Shown here in pieces: positions 19,515 to 34,226 of a stretch of 64,000 nt of DNA. Positions within the stretch are counted from its first letter, which is position 1; each line of letters begins with the position of its first letter. The stretch comes from Rhizophlyctis rosea (Eukaryota; Chytridiomycota; Chytridiomycetes; Rhizophlyctidales; Rhizophlyctidaceae). The notes below the pieces were generated by a model that saw only the letters and a program-made list of their open reading frames with translations, had not been told where the DNA came from and searched no databases. The position numbers were made by a program, and so were the translations under genes. The stretch covers positions 1 to 64,000 of the forward strand of contig JADGJC010000102.1 in assembly GCA_027596075.1 (NCBI GenBank), written 5' to 3'.

Positions 19515-19769
19515 TCACCCAGGGCCCAACCCCAACCCACCGGCTGCAAACCGCAGCATGATCATGTCTTTATGGATGTCGGTCTGTTTGTGTTCCAGAT
19601 GGTGCCATAGGTCCAAGGACCAGGAGAGGAGGCGGGCGATTTGTTGCAGCGGATGCTGAGTTGTTGTGGCTGTGTTGTGCCGGGTGGAGTTGGCCAGAGC
19701 ATCTTGAAAAGATTGGAGGGATATCGTGAGCAAGTCCACGCGGGGGACGTTCTGGACTGTTAGCGTCAT
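19515..19769 (-). CDS. Small unrecognised helical protein or terminal exon, 84 aa
   Basis: The minus-strand frame starts MTLTVQNVPRVDLLTISLQS, continues with an amphipathic helix (QQIARLLSWSLDLWHHLEHK) and ends in Gly-rich residues. The composition is protein-like and it lies just downstream of the F-box gene on the same strand. It may be a stand-alone small gene or the last exon of a longer one. No family is recognised. Confidence 0.35.
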   Translation of the reverse strand: MTLTVQNVPRVDLLTISLQSFQDALANSTRHNTATTTQHPLQQIARLLSWSLDLWHHLEHKQTDIHKDMIMLRFAAGGLGLGPG

Positions 19770-19880
19770 CAGTGGTAGTGGTGTGGAGGTGGACTGTGTA
19801 TGGTTGGACGTCGGTGTGAATGTGAAACGGGTGAGTACTTCCGTATGCCAAAGGCTCTGAACGGCAAAAGACTTGATGAA

Positions 19881-20792
19881 TCAAATCGCTACCTGTTGTT
19901 CATTGGACGCATCCTGATCACCAAGCTGAGGACCACCAACACTTTGGCGAGACTGAAGCAAGGCATACCGCTCAGTGAGGTACACTGGCATACCACCTCC
20001 GCGGTAATTTAGTTGAATGGCATGTCCTCGGTCCAAGAAGGGTCGCAGGCGGTAGCATGTAGTATCGGACGCTAGAAGTGAGCGAACCGGGGGATCAGTG
20101 CCGTAATCCGGAGTTCGGTAAATGGTCTTGAAGGTCGTGTCCAACGCATTTGGGTAGAATATTTGGTCTTTGGGGGTACTGAAAATGGTTGATTCCGATG
20201 CGATGTTGGTCACTAGAAGCTCGGTGCAATCACCCCTTGGTGCACCAATACCATCACAGAGGAGGTGGATGCCACGTGGCAGGGGAAGGTAAAGAGTAGC
20301 TATAGCATGAATTGTAATGCGAAGGAGGTAGGTTCGCTTTTGCTGTGAAGGGCCTTTTGGACGGGGAAGGGCTGATGGAGCGAAACCGTTTAGCCCATTG
20401 CTCGCAGTTCCAAGTGTGGATGCTGGGCGATTTGGGAGGATTGGGTTTGCAGTTGTTGCCACCTGAGTGACCGGAAATTTCAGGGAAGTTATAAGGAGTC
20501 GCTTTGATTCGCCTATGGAGATCAGATGGTGTTGTGGAAGTGCCCGGGGAGGGATGAGAGTTGGATAAATATGGGAGAGAATTGTGTTGACAACTTCGTT
20601 CGTAGGGGTCTGTGAAGGAGTTAGTGAACGGAAAAACGGTGTTTGCGTATGCACGAGTTTGTAAAACGCGCGTGAAGTGCGACGAAGAGTCAAGAGGGAT
20701 AAGAAGGAGAGGAAAGAGGATATCTTTATTGCTAATTCCACGGGTAGTGCTTCAAGCATGGCGAAAGTATTGAAAGATGTTGAGTTTTCCAA
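19881..20792 (-). CDS. F-box protein, 303 aa
   Basis: Single-exon frame. Residues about 14-50 (LPVELAIKISSFLSFLSLLT then LRRTSRAFYKL) form a clear F-box. The remainder (Pro/Ser-rich linker about 110-150, then a compact domain with TTFKTIYRTPDY) has no known repeat. It is the second of several intact F-box genes here. The SCF adaptor role is established for the motif. The substrate is unknown. The start is the first ATG; a second at residue 12 (MLEALPVEL) is nearer the F-box and equally possible. Confidence 0.65.
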   Translation of the reverse strand: MENSTSFNTFAMLEALPVELAIKISSFLSFLSLLTLRRTSRAFYKLVHTQTPFFRSLTPSQTPTNEVVNTILSHIYPTLIPPRALPQHHLISIGESKRLLITSLKFPVTQVATTANPILPNRPASTLGTASNGLNGFAPSALPRPKGPSQQKRTYLLRITIHAIATLYLPLPRGIHLLCDGIGAPRGDCTELLVTNIASESTIFSTPKDQIFYPNALDTTFKTIYRTPDYGTDPPVRSLLASDTTCYRLRPFLDRGHAIQLNYRGGGMPVYLTERYALLQSRQSVGGPQLGDQDASNEQQVAI

Positions 20793-21506
20793 GTGTCAAT
20801 GGGTGCTATCGCATAGTGCGTAATAGATGATTTTGTTCTAATCCAGTTGTGCAATGGGGTGGGACAGGATGGAAAGCATGGCATGGTGGGTGGACACGTC
20901 ATAGCATGATAGCCACCAATATCCTATGGCCAGCCTGGCTTCCTGGCTCGTGCGAGTGAGGTGGCCCTTGATTTTTGGATCTCGATGGCGTGGGAAAGAC
21001 AGTGTGGAGAGACTCAAACGGGACCGTCATTCTCTCAAAACTAACTAATCTTGGTCTGATACTGAACCCCATTAGCACAACTTGTGGTTGTATGTGTCTA
21101 GGAACAGCAACACCCGCATAAGTACATATAGCGTGTCGGGCAATACTTTGATACATAACACCTTCCTTCCATTCATCCATCGCGTGGAAGCACCATACGA
21201 TTCTGGTGGAGTCACGAACGCGCTGAACTAGGTACATATCGAAGCGGTTACAGGCTTAGGGAGCGCAAGTCGGAGTGGGTTGACTCCTATCGTTGACAAA
21301 GTGTCGACTCGTCACACGGGGGCAACGCTCCGGAACCGACCAACGACAGAAGTTGCCAGGACAGGCTGCGCTGGTCGGTCCGATAGCAATCAGCGATGTG
21401 ATGGGAGCATATCAGCGGTCTTGTTACAATATCACTGACTAAAGAAAGAATCTCTTTATTGTTTCGTAGTGCAAATATCGTTTGCTATTAGCATACCTCC
21501 TTCATA
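20793..21506. other. Divergent intergenic region between the F-box gene and SEC24
   Basis: About 700 bp holding the promoters of both divergent genes. A 112-aa minus-strand frame at 20899-21237 lacks protein-like features. No RNA gene was seen. Confidence 0.45.
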
Positions 21507-24500
21507 ATGGCCGCTCCTCCTCCCGGTGGACTATTTCAAAATCCGGGGCAACGACCGCCTTATCCGATGCAGCAGCAGCCTGGGATGGGAAGACCCGGGC
21601 CTCCAGGCCCCGGCGGACCACCAGGACCGGGACAGGCTCCTTTTCCTCGACCTGGGCAGCAACCCGGTACCCCTGGTCCTGGAAGCCCAGGCCCAATGTA
21701 TCAAGGTGAATATTTTTAACAATCGCGGAGGATGCAAAGAAGGCGGATCATCAGAAGCTGAAGATTGAAGGGTTAATGCTGAAGATTAAAACGAAGGATC
21801 GAATGAGTGAACTGTTGGTGGAAGAACAATCTCATGTTTACATATTTAAACCTGTGCTCGAAATGTTTTAGGTCAACCGCAGCCAGGAGGATTTAGGCCA
21901 GGGCCAGGGGGTCCACAGGGTGGGTTTCAGCCGGGTGGGCCGCCAGGTCCGGGGACACCTGGGCAGTCTCCGCGACCGATGGGACCGCAAGGAGGCCCAA
22001 TGCCTCCCAGACCAGCTGGGGCTCCGGATGGAATTCAATATGGTTCGCCACGGCCTGGGATGCAGCCTCAACCATTAGGACAGCCCGGAATGCAACAACC
22101 TGGAGCACCGATGTCACAGCAGCCTGGAATGCAACAACCAGGTGTCCCTCCAGCACAAAGACCCGGCCTTCCTCCCCACATGCGTCCTCACGTTCAAACC
22201 GGCGGTTCACCCACCTCTCCCAATGCACCGCTAGTGGATCCCGCAACCGGACGTGTGCCGCCCAATTTCATTCCTCCCGTCAGCGGTACGCCGCCGCCAC
22301 CCGTCTCTACTGCACCTCCCGGAAGTCGCGCCAGCAGACGCGCATATCCTACCTCAGATCCCTACGGAGCCGGTGCCCCACCCCAAAATATCGATCCCTT
22401 CTCCGCACAACAAGCAGGAGGATCTCCCGAATACGGGCGTCCCCAAACGCCGATGACAGCAGGCACCCCACAATTTGGCGGACCGCAGTTCGGCGCTCCT
22501 CAGGGTGGACCTCAGATGGGTGGACCTCAAATGGGCGGACCTCAGATGGGCGGACCTCAAATGGGCGGACCTCAAATGGGTGGTGCGCAACCACCACAGT
22601 TCTTCTCTCCCGCTGATGCGCAGACTCCATCTTTCGCGCCACCAGGTGGGCAGTTTGGGGCGTCCGTCCCTAGTTTTGGTGGGGCTCCACAACATCCGCA
22701 GCAACAGCCGCAGGGGCAATGGGGACAGCCGCAACAACAGCAACCGGGTGTGGATGGCATGGGTAATTTGGCGGGACAGTTTGGAAATATGTCGATGGCG
22801 CCGGGACAGGTATGGCAGTTTTGCAGATGTATAAGGCTGATTGTGTTGCGTACGTGGACTGACTGTGCCCAATACCGTTCAGCCGCAAGGACCTGCGGCA
22901 ATCAATCTGTTGGCTGGTCCACCCGTTCTCGCGGATCTAGACGCGCCAGCACCTGTATCTTGGATTCCATCATCGGTAAAGCAAAATTTGGAATATTTTC
23001 ATCATCCAATGTCGTTTGCATACTGCGAGACTGACGCTTCAACTCGTCATATTATCAGTCGTCCGTATCCCAAGCGCCAACCTCCAACTGCGATCCAAAG
23101 TACAAACGATGCACCATCAACGCCATCCCGCAAACCACCACGCTGTTGAACAAGTGTAAAATTCCGTTGGGTCTGCTGATTACGCCGTACAGACACTTGT
23201 TGAATGGAGAGGTTGGTTTTGGGAATCATTTCGAGCAGCAGACGCAGTTGATGGGTGGGATGGAATTCTCATGTTCGGATTTCGTTTTCCTCAATCATAT
23301 CTTAGGAACCCGTACCGGTTATCAACCCCCCACAGATTGTTCGATGCCGCAGATGTAGGACGTATATCAATCCGTGGGTGCAGTTCGTGGAGCAGGGGAC
23401 GCGGTGGAAGTGTAATTTGTGCTTTTTGACGAATGAAGGTGGGAGGGACAAGGCCTTTTTTCGGCACTTTTCAAGAGGATTTGTGAGGGATGAAACATGA
23501 CTCACGTGTTGTTGTTTGATTTTCCCCTTGACAGTCCCAACATTCTTTGACTGGGATCCCGAGACGAGGGCACATGTTGACCGCATGAAGCGGCCGGAGT
23601 TGACGCATGCGGTGGTGGAGTTTATCGCGCCGCAGGAGTATATGGTCCGCCCGCCACAGCCGGTGGTGATGCTTTTTGTGATTGATGTGTCGTATTCTGC
23701 GGTTCAGTCGGGTCAGTTTCCTCTTTTGATTCATTATGAGAGGCTGAAAAGGAGGATTGTTGGCTGGTGATCCTGTGTTTATTGAGATTTTATTTGGAAC
23801 ATTATAGGAATGGTCGCGACGGCCGCCAGGACGATATTGGACACCCTGGACGCCATCCCCAACACGGACAACCGGACCAAAGTCGGGTTCATCACCGTCG
23901 ACAGCTCGCTACACTTCTATAACCTAAACGTGGGTGTCTCATTTTCCTCCATCTGAAAAATCATGATCCAACTATCTCTGACACACAAACCCAGCCCTCC
24001 CTATCGGAACCCCAAATGCTGATCGTCTCCGACCTAGACGAGACGTTCCTCCCTATGCCGTACGACCTGCTGGTCAGCTTGAGCGAGTCGCGGGCGGTGA
24101 TTGAGACGCTTTTGTCGCGGTTGGGGGATATGTTTAAAAACACGCAAAGCGTGCAGAATGTGTTGGGGAGGGCGTTGCAGGCTGCGCATAAGATGATTGT
24201 GAGTTTTTGGAGCAGAGTTTTTTGGCGTTGGGAGGAGTGGGGAATTGGTTCAGGATGTGGTTCAGTGATTGGATGTTTTTCTGATCATTGTTGTTCTTAT
24301 TCCCGTTTGTTGGACGTTTTTGAATGCAGAGTCCGATTGGAGGCAAGATCATTGTTTTGCAGTCGACGCTTCCGAACTCGAATGAGGGTGCATTGAAGCC
24401 GAGGGAGGATCCGAAGTTGTTGGGGACGCCGAAGGTATGCGTGGAATTTTTGGATTGGATTTCTGGAAAATGTGTGGGATGGCGTTTTTGGATTTGAAAA

Positions 24501-26473
24501 CTGACTGGCAATTGCCTTTTCTGCTTTTTTGCAGGAGGTGACGTTGCTCCAGCCTCAAACTCCATTCTATAAGAACTTGGCGGTGACTTGCTCGCCCACG
24601 CAAGTCAGCATTGATGTGTTCTTGTTCAGTGCTCAGTATGCTGATGTTGCCACATTGAGTATGTACACATTACATTGCAACATTTTCTGAAATTCGATCC
24701 AATCCGAACTGGCCCATACTCACTCAAACCCAACCCACCAGGCGGCTGCGCAAAATTCACCGGCGGCTCCGTCTACTTCTACCCCAACTTCAACGCCGCC
24801 CGCCCGGACGACGCACTTAAATTCGCGAACGAGTTCTCGCATTTCCTGTCCCGTCCGATCGGGTTGGAAGCCGTAATGAGAGTGCGGGCGTCAAAGGGGA
24901 TCCGGATGACGGGCTTCCACGGCAACTTCTTCTTGAGGAGTACGGACCTTTTGTCGTTGCCGAATGTCAGCCCGGATAATAGTTATGCGGTGGAGATGAC
25001 GTTGATTGAGAATTTGACGACTAGTTTGGCGTGTTTCCAGACGGCGCTTTTGCATACTAGTAGTAGTGGTGAGTTTTCTTTGTTGGTTTGGTGGGTGCTT
25101 GTGAGGATGGGATGGAGTGAGGAGGATGGGTGGTGGTTGATATGCATGAAGAGATTGTTACTGATTTTGCACTCTTCGTTTTCAAGGCGAGAGACGTATC
25201 CGAGTCCTGACCCTCGCCATCCCCGTCACGAACAACCTTTCGGACATCTTTGCCTCAACGGATCAGTTCGCTGTCACGTCGCTTCTTGCCAAGAAGGGTA
25301 AGTCTTCAATTGAAGTCTCTCCCTTTTGCTTTTTTGTTGTTCCCTTCTTTCACTACAAATCACCCTTTTTCTTATGTCCTTTCAAACCACCACGACCACT
25401 AACACTGCAGTCATTCACCTCCCAGCTGTGGAACGGGCCCTCACTTCCAAAATCGAGGACGCGCGGGACGCGCTGATGTACAAGCTCAACGAGATGATGG
25501 CGGCGTACAAGCAGTCCTTCACGACGTCGAGCCAGGCGACGCAGTTGCTCTTGCCGGAGAATTTGAAGCTGTTGCCGCTTCTGACGTTGGGGATGTTGAA
25601 GAATGTATGTGTAACGATGATGCTTGTTTGGAGGGGTTCGGTTAGGGATGAATGATTAATATTTTACCTTGATTTTGATGTGGATAGACGGCGTTCAGGG
25701 CGTCGAGTAATGTCCCTAGCGATTTGAGGAGTTATATTATGGCGCTTTTGTATGTTTTCCCGCCAGAGTTGTGTATTATTCATACGCATCCACGGTTTTA
25801 TGCTTTGCATGTTTTGGAGCCGCAGGTGAGTCATTGTTTCGGCTTTCTGTTTTGCTTCTTCTTTCTCTGCGCCGTTCATGGACATCGTCTTTGACGTATT
25901 TGCTATTTTGTGGTTTTCTAGGTGGGCCTTCCTGGCGAGGATGGCCAAATCGTGTACCCGCCCCGGTTGAACTTGAGCAGTGAGAAGCTGGAACGACATG
26001 GGTTGTACTTCCTTGAGAATGGGGTGGAGATGTTCTTGTGGGTTGGACGGGCCGTGGCGCCACAGTTGTGTCAGTTGTTGTTTGATAAGCCTAGTTATGA
26101 TGCTATTGTTCCTGGCAAGGTTCGTACATTCCGTCTTTATACTCCTCGCCCGATGCAACCTTGGGGTGTCTCCATCATGACAAAATGTGCTCAAATCATC
26201 TCACACGCCTCTCTCTCTACATAGACAACCCTCCCCACCCCACAAAACGACTACTCGACACGCATGCAAAACCTCATCGGCAAAGTACGCGAACTCCGCA
26301 TCCAGATGGCGACATGTTACCCGCATCTGTATGTCGTGAAGGAGGACGGGGACCCAAGTTTGAGGATGTGGTTCTTGAGTCAATTGGTGGAAGATCGAAT
26401 TGATGCTAGTTATAGTTATCCGCAGTTCTTGGGGGTGTTGCGGGAGCAGATGGGGAAGGTTAGTAGTTCGTAG
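21507..26473 (+). CDS. SEC24: COPII coat subunit SEC24, 1154 aa, 16 exons
   Basis: SEC24 pairs with SEC23 in the inner COPII coat and binds cargo signals at ER exit sites. Exons: 21507-21705, 21872-22809, 22883-22975, 23059-23211, 23306-23438, 23535-23711, 23808-23929, 23995-24198, 24330-24434, 24535-24658, 24742-25068, 25187-25297, 25411-25604, 25688-25825, 25922-26119, 26225-26473. All phases close. The N-terminus (about 1-380) is a Pro/Gly/Gln-rich disordered tail. The zinc finger is C475-x2-C478 and C497-x2-C500 (CRRC, CNLC). The trunk begins near [17 protein letters not shown]. Beta-barrel, helical and gelsolin-like domains follow ([20 protein letters not shown]). The C-terminus ends at EQMGKVSSS. 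The length is somewhat above the yeast protein because of the long tail. It is convergent with DBP2. Confidence 0.95.
22504..22578 (+). repeat. Five 15-bp repeats coding GGPQM in the SEC24 tail
   Basis: Five units encode GGPQM in tandem and differ only at third positions (GGT or GGC, CAG or CAA). The array lies in the disordered N-terminal tail of SEC24, where length variation should be tolerated. Confidence 0.9.
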
Positions 26474-26963
26474 AGGTTATGGGGAGTGGAGGGATAAGGG
26501 GAGGGTAGGAAATTTTTGGGGGTGGGGATGGGGAGATAGGATAGTTTTATCTACTGTGTGCTTTTTGTTCTTTTTTGCCACGTTTCCTTGTTTGTGATTT
26601 TTTCCTTCTATTTTTGAATTCTAACGTATAAAAGCATAACCACGACCTTCAATTCATCCCGCGCAAAGTCCTTTCTGATGCATGTTGTTGCCAGCCCAAA
26701 CTATCCAGTCTTGCCAACAGAACAAGTGGACAACCAAATTCAACTTGCAAAGTATATTATTGCTCTTTTTCGTACATACCGTGCCCACAACTCCACACAG
26801 CAACTCCCTCAACATAATATAATACAATCTTGAAGAGGCAAAGCAAAGCAAAGCAACGCAACCGCAGATAAGTTCTGAAAGGAATGACTCTGCTCTAAGA
26901 TCATTCATCCCTCCTTCCTTCTCATCTCAGCATCCCATCACACCCCAATCAACAGCCCTTTTC
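26474..26963. other. Convergent 3' region between SEC24 and DBP2
   Basis: No gene. It contains both 3'UTRs. An AT-rich stretch with TATAAAAG (about 26627-26635) and a run of AAAGCAAAGCAAAGCAACGCAA (split by position, about 26838-26858) are the only notable features. Confidence 0.5.
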
Positions 26964-29783
<2,820 letters not shown>

Positions 29784-30256
29784 GTTAGCGATAATTCGTC
29801 AAACAAGCAAGTGAAATTCAGTGAACGGATGACGGTCAAAATTGCTTGGGAAAGAGATGCTTTGACCAAAAGGGAAAGAAGACAAGGGTGGAGGGTGGGA
29901 ATTTTTTTCCCCGGAACGAGGAACAACCGGGGCCATCACACAAGCATTTGACAAATGTCGCACAAAGCTGCGCAAGAAAATTGGTCGCCTCAATCACGTG
30001 AAAACAAAATTATGTCATTATGTGGCTGCGGGTGGCGTATTCTTATGTCAGCTGAAGGCACAGTCTACATGCACACTGAGCTGTGCCTCTCTTATGCTTG
30101 GGCCAGAGGGTCTCGGTTCATCGTGATGGGCAGATGCACTGAATTTTTTCCAGGCGCTTAAAGCATCAATATCGTATTGGCTTCGAAAGATAGGTTGTGA
30201 TCAATCTCAGAGAGGCGTAGAGACGAATTTTGTACTTCTCAGGAAGCCTTTAGTCA

Positions 30257-33200
30257 ATGGCAGCCACTTCGCGACCAAGAAACAGCATCTCGTTCGATAC
30301 CACTCTGGGCACGATACCCGCCGAAGATGGACCAGGGGATCCCGGTCAGTTTGTGACACCTGTATTTGAACTCACGCTTTGTACTAACACAGCTGGCATC
30401 ATTTCGGCAGAAAACTTGAGAGGGAGCTTCAATCATGGTTCACCAAGTCGGCGGATGAGTTTGGTCGCCTCTTTCAACCGTATACGCCGATCCTCGTCAG
30501 TATTCGAGTCGCCCATCGTGATTCATGCAGATGGAATAGGGCTTCATGCAAATGATCGTGCTACTGGCTCTGGTGAGCAACTGCCAGCGGAGACAATACC
30601 AGAAGATGGCACAGAAACCACAACACTGAGGCCTCGATCCACTGGCGCAAGCCGAAACCCTTCATTCTTGGGGAGACTGCCAGCGGTCTCGTCGCGTGCT
30701 CCATCCTTCATGAACGGAAAGCTTCTCCCGGAAGCTAGTAGGAATTCCGGACCAGATGTTGCAGTTCTAACAGTGCCAGCACAAGGTATTGTGCAAGTTG
30801 GAGAGGATGGAGGGCCAGTTGCTGATATTATGAAACAGCTTCATCCAGGCGACCGGGCCGACACGACGCCCTGGCAGTCCTACATAAAATTGAATCAGAG
30901 CGACCAATAGAATCACGATTTGATCGGCCACTCAGCAGCAAAGGAACTGATAGGAGCTCTGAAGCAGGTCGCCGGCCTAAAGGCTCGCTATGGTCCAGTG
31001 ATGAACAGGACGAACTTCGTCACTACGGCGATCAATTAAATGAAGAAGTCACCGTGGACTCATCCATCGAGCATCTCCGTCACCTCAGCGAAAGCATGCA
31101 ACATCCTGCACACGTCTTGGGAGTGTATCCCAATGAACAGGATCTGACCACCTATACAGAGTTTGACGACTTATGTAGTGAGACGCTGACGGTGGTGGGG
31201 GAGTTCGAAACGGCATTGGAAGACATGACCATGTGGAAGGACGACTTTCTGCGGCAGTCAGTTCCTTCCAACGTCAAGCTGCAGTTGACCCTCCTGTTTG
31301 CTCGGCTGTTCAGGAGGTAACGTGATTTGGCGGTATGCACAAAAATGAATCATGGCTGACATGTTCAGGTAGCAAGTCCGACATGCATGAGCCGATGTTT
31401 GAGTTGATCAAAAAAGTACGACTGTACTCACGGCCCTGGCTAGATAAGCGGTTTGCGTTGGTGGAGCTGGAGAAAGATTGGCAACGGTACTTAGCCTGGC
31501 ATTTGAGAAGTGCGCCCTGTATGTGCTGATTATGCTTAGTGGGCAACCAGTCAGAATCATATTCTAAACATAGCGATCCGGAAGTTGGAGAAGCTTCAGA
31601 TGCAGGTGGGATTTGATGCTGAAGTATTATTGGCGGCTGGACACTTACACTTCAATCTGCATCAGATCTTACGTATTCGCAGCGAGAAGCGGGTGGCTCT
31701 GTGGGAACGAGTAACCAAACGGTTGATGGTGCGTTGTTTAAGCATTTTCATTTGTTTGATCAATTAGATACTGATCATACACGATGTATGCAGGACATTT
31801 TCATTGGAGGACACGGTCAGTTCTCCTCAATAGGTGAAGCACAGACCAGGTACGTCCTGTCCTTCTTCATCCTCAAAAGTTCATTCACTGACCACATTCT
31901 ATCAGTGCAGTACCTGCTTTACCAGTTGCAGAACCGCCGCCGGTCCGGCAGCAACCTTCATCAGCCGCAACTACTGCTAGCAGAGGTGGTCGTTCGAGAG
32001 CCATTACCCCGACTGCTCGAGAGTCATTGAATCGCGGTCCGCCTCCGCTGCAGCAAACATTGTGTAGGTATCATCAACATCGGCCTTTCACGTGGTGAGA
32101 GGGACCAACAAAGTCTTTTCTGCCGCCAAGCATCAGCAAGAGAATACATCACCGAAGACAGCCCCAGCTGGCGCAAAAAAGCCAAAACACAAGTCCGCAA
32201 ATTCAACCACATGCTCCGCGACCAATACCCCAGTTACGAAACCATCCTCGGCCGAGCCCACCGTCGCCCCTTCCCCCAACCCGTACAACCAAAATACCTC
32301 TCAACTCAAGCAGGCTCCATCATCGACCGTCCCAAACGCATCCCCAACCTCCGCAAATCCTGGTCGGAAATCGATTTACGAGTATTCCACGAGGACACAC
32401 TGGATACAGAGCTACAGCAGCTCGGCAAACCCCGAACACCAACGGACCCACTGAGGATGGTACGGTCCAATAGTTATAACGTGCTGCATTCGTTGACTCA
32501 CAATGCAAGGCTGCGGACACCTGTGGAGCCTATTCCTCAGGATGAGCGAGAGAGGGAGAGGGAGCGGGGTATTTGGAGGGCGATGGCGGTGCAGCGTGAG
32601 AGGGCTAGGAGTGTTAGTCGTGGACGGTCTGCTAAGAGGTCATATGATGATTCGGATGAGGAGGAGAGTGATGATGATGATTACTCGACGTTTGATGAGC
32701 GGGTGTGTATGCGCATTGGTGTTATTGTTCTGAACCGGGCAGTCAATAACATGGTGCATCCGATAGTATATGACAGAATTTGACGATGAGCAGATGCAGG
32801 AGACCATCAACCAATTCATTGATGAGCATCCATTCGGACCTTCGGAAGAAAGGTATGGATGCAAGCGTGCATTAATGCTGCTGATGTTCTCGCTTGCTGA
32901 CTCATATCAAGAAACGGCAGAGACTTCTCAGAAATCATGAACGATGTTGACGGGAGCAAAGAATGCTTCACACTGCAAGACGTGATGGAACTCACCCTCC
33001 TTCACGCCCAGCAAATGCAGATTCTGCAAACCGAATACGAGTAAGTACCAGCCCAACTTTTCAACTCGTAATACATCTCACTCCAACACCCCCCATCCGA
33101 CCCAGAGACCGCGTAGAAACCCTCAACAAACAAATCACCGACATGGAAACCGCCACGGCCGAAATGCGCGCTGAATACGAAAAGCGCATCGCCCTCGTCC

Positions 33201-34117
33201 AAGAACGTGCGCAACGCATCGCTCTAGAATACGTCAAACAATCCAAAGAAGGAGCGGCGTCGGATGTCTCTTCACCCTCTGATTCGGCAAATAAAGCTCT
33301 TTTGGAGGATTTGGGTGTTCAGGATGCGGCTCCGGTGCCGGTGCAAGAGGTGAAGAGGAAGAAGACGCAGAGTCGAGGGAGGAGTCGGTTTGGGTGGAGG
33401 GAGAGGAAGACGCCAACGAGGAGGGTGTTGCATTTGGTGCAGAGGAGGGTTTTGCCCGTAGGTCTTTGAGATGGTTTCAGTAATGAGGTTGAAGTGGTGG
33501 TTCTGATTTCTGTCCTCTGTGCAGCCACGAGACAAACCGGTATTCACGAGTGCGCCGTTCACGATGAGTGTAAGTTTCTCCACATAGATTGTTCGCTGTA
33601 ACGTCCTACTCAAACCATCTGCACCATTTTATACCCACAGTTCATGGAACGCCTCCGATGGTTCACCGAAATGAAGCTCCAAAAGCGCGGCGCAATCGAA
33701 AACAAATTCCGCACAATCGAAAAGGCCGCCAACGAAGAACGTCTCGCGCAGTACCATCTTCTGGCAGACGAACCCAAGGATACAGAAGGTGTGGGTGGAG
33801 GCCCTTCCGGAACACATCTACCTGCGGAGTTCATGCCCATGCCCGGAAGTGTCCCGCCCCATAAAATACGGGATGTTTGGCAAGAGCAAGGTTCGCGGTT
33901 TCCTGTCTTCCTGATAATATGTACTGTTTGAATGACACATCGTACGTGCCTATGCAGGGATACACATGCCATGGGGTGGACGCTACAGTGTCGCCAGGCG
34001 CGACCTGGAACAGATCAACATCCTAAACCTGTTCGACGTCGCCATGAACTTGCCTCCGCAAACGGATCATCACGTGCACCCACAGCCGGAAGAACAAAAT
34101 GAAAGGGAAATGTACTG
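30257..34117 (+). CDS. Large multi-exon coiled-coil protein of unknown function
   Basis: About 13 exons. The best defined are 30257-30785, 30878-31316, 31373 to about 31519, about 31571-31729, 31795-31850, a long exon about 32128-32705, about 32776-32851, 32912-33040, 33107-33458, 33525-33565, 33642-33890 and 33958-34117. The N-terminal third is Ser/Arg-rich. The middle has helical segments (FELIKKVRLYSRPWLDKRF; IRKLEKLQMQVGFDAEV). A basic/acidic segment (RSYDDSDEEESDDDD) precedes a long coiled coil (RVETLNKQITDMETATAEMR). Near the end PVFTSAPFTM joins FMERLRWFTEMKLQKRG and a compact tail (GIHMPWGGRYSVARRDLEQI). The density of conserved-looking blocks argues for a true conserved protein, possibly cytoskeletal. 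I do not recognise it. The start is the first ATG after the divergent promoter. Confidence 0.7.
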
Positions 34118-34226
34118 AACGAATCCTCATGATCAATGTGATTTAGTGTAAATTGTACAATATTATATCTTCAAGGCACTTTACTGCCCATCGACGACTA
34201 TGCCCATAAAATGATGTTTCATACTC

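Noticed and set aside
22354..22901. Long minus-strand frames (up to 172 aa) opposite SEC24 exon 2
   Set aside because: Low-complexity mirror of the Pro/Gln/Gly-rich tail; the plus strand is supported by the spliced SEC24 protein.
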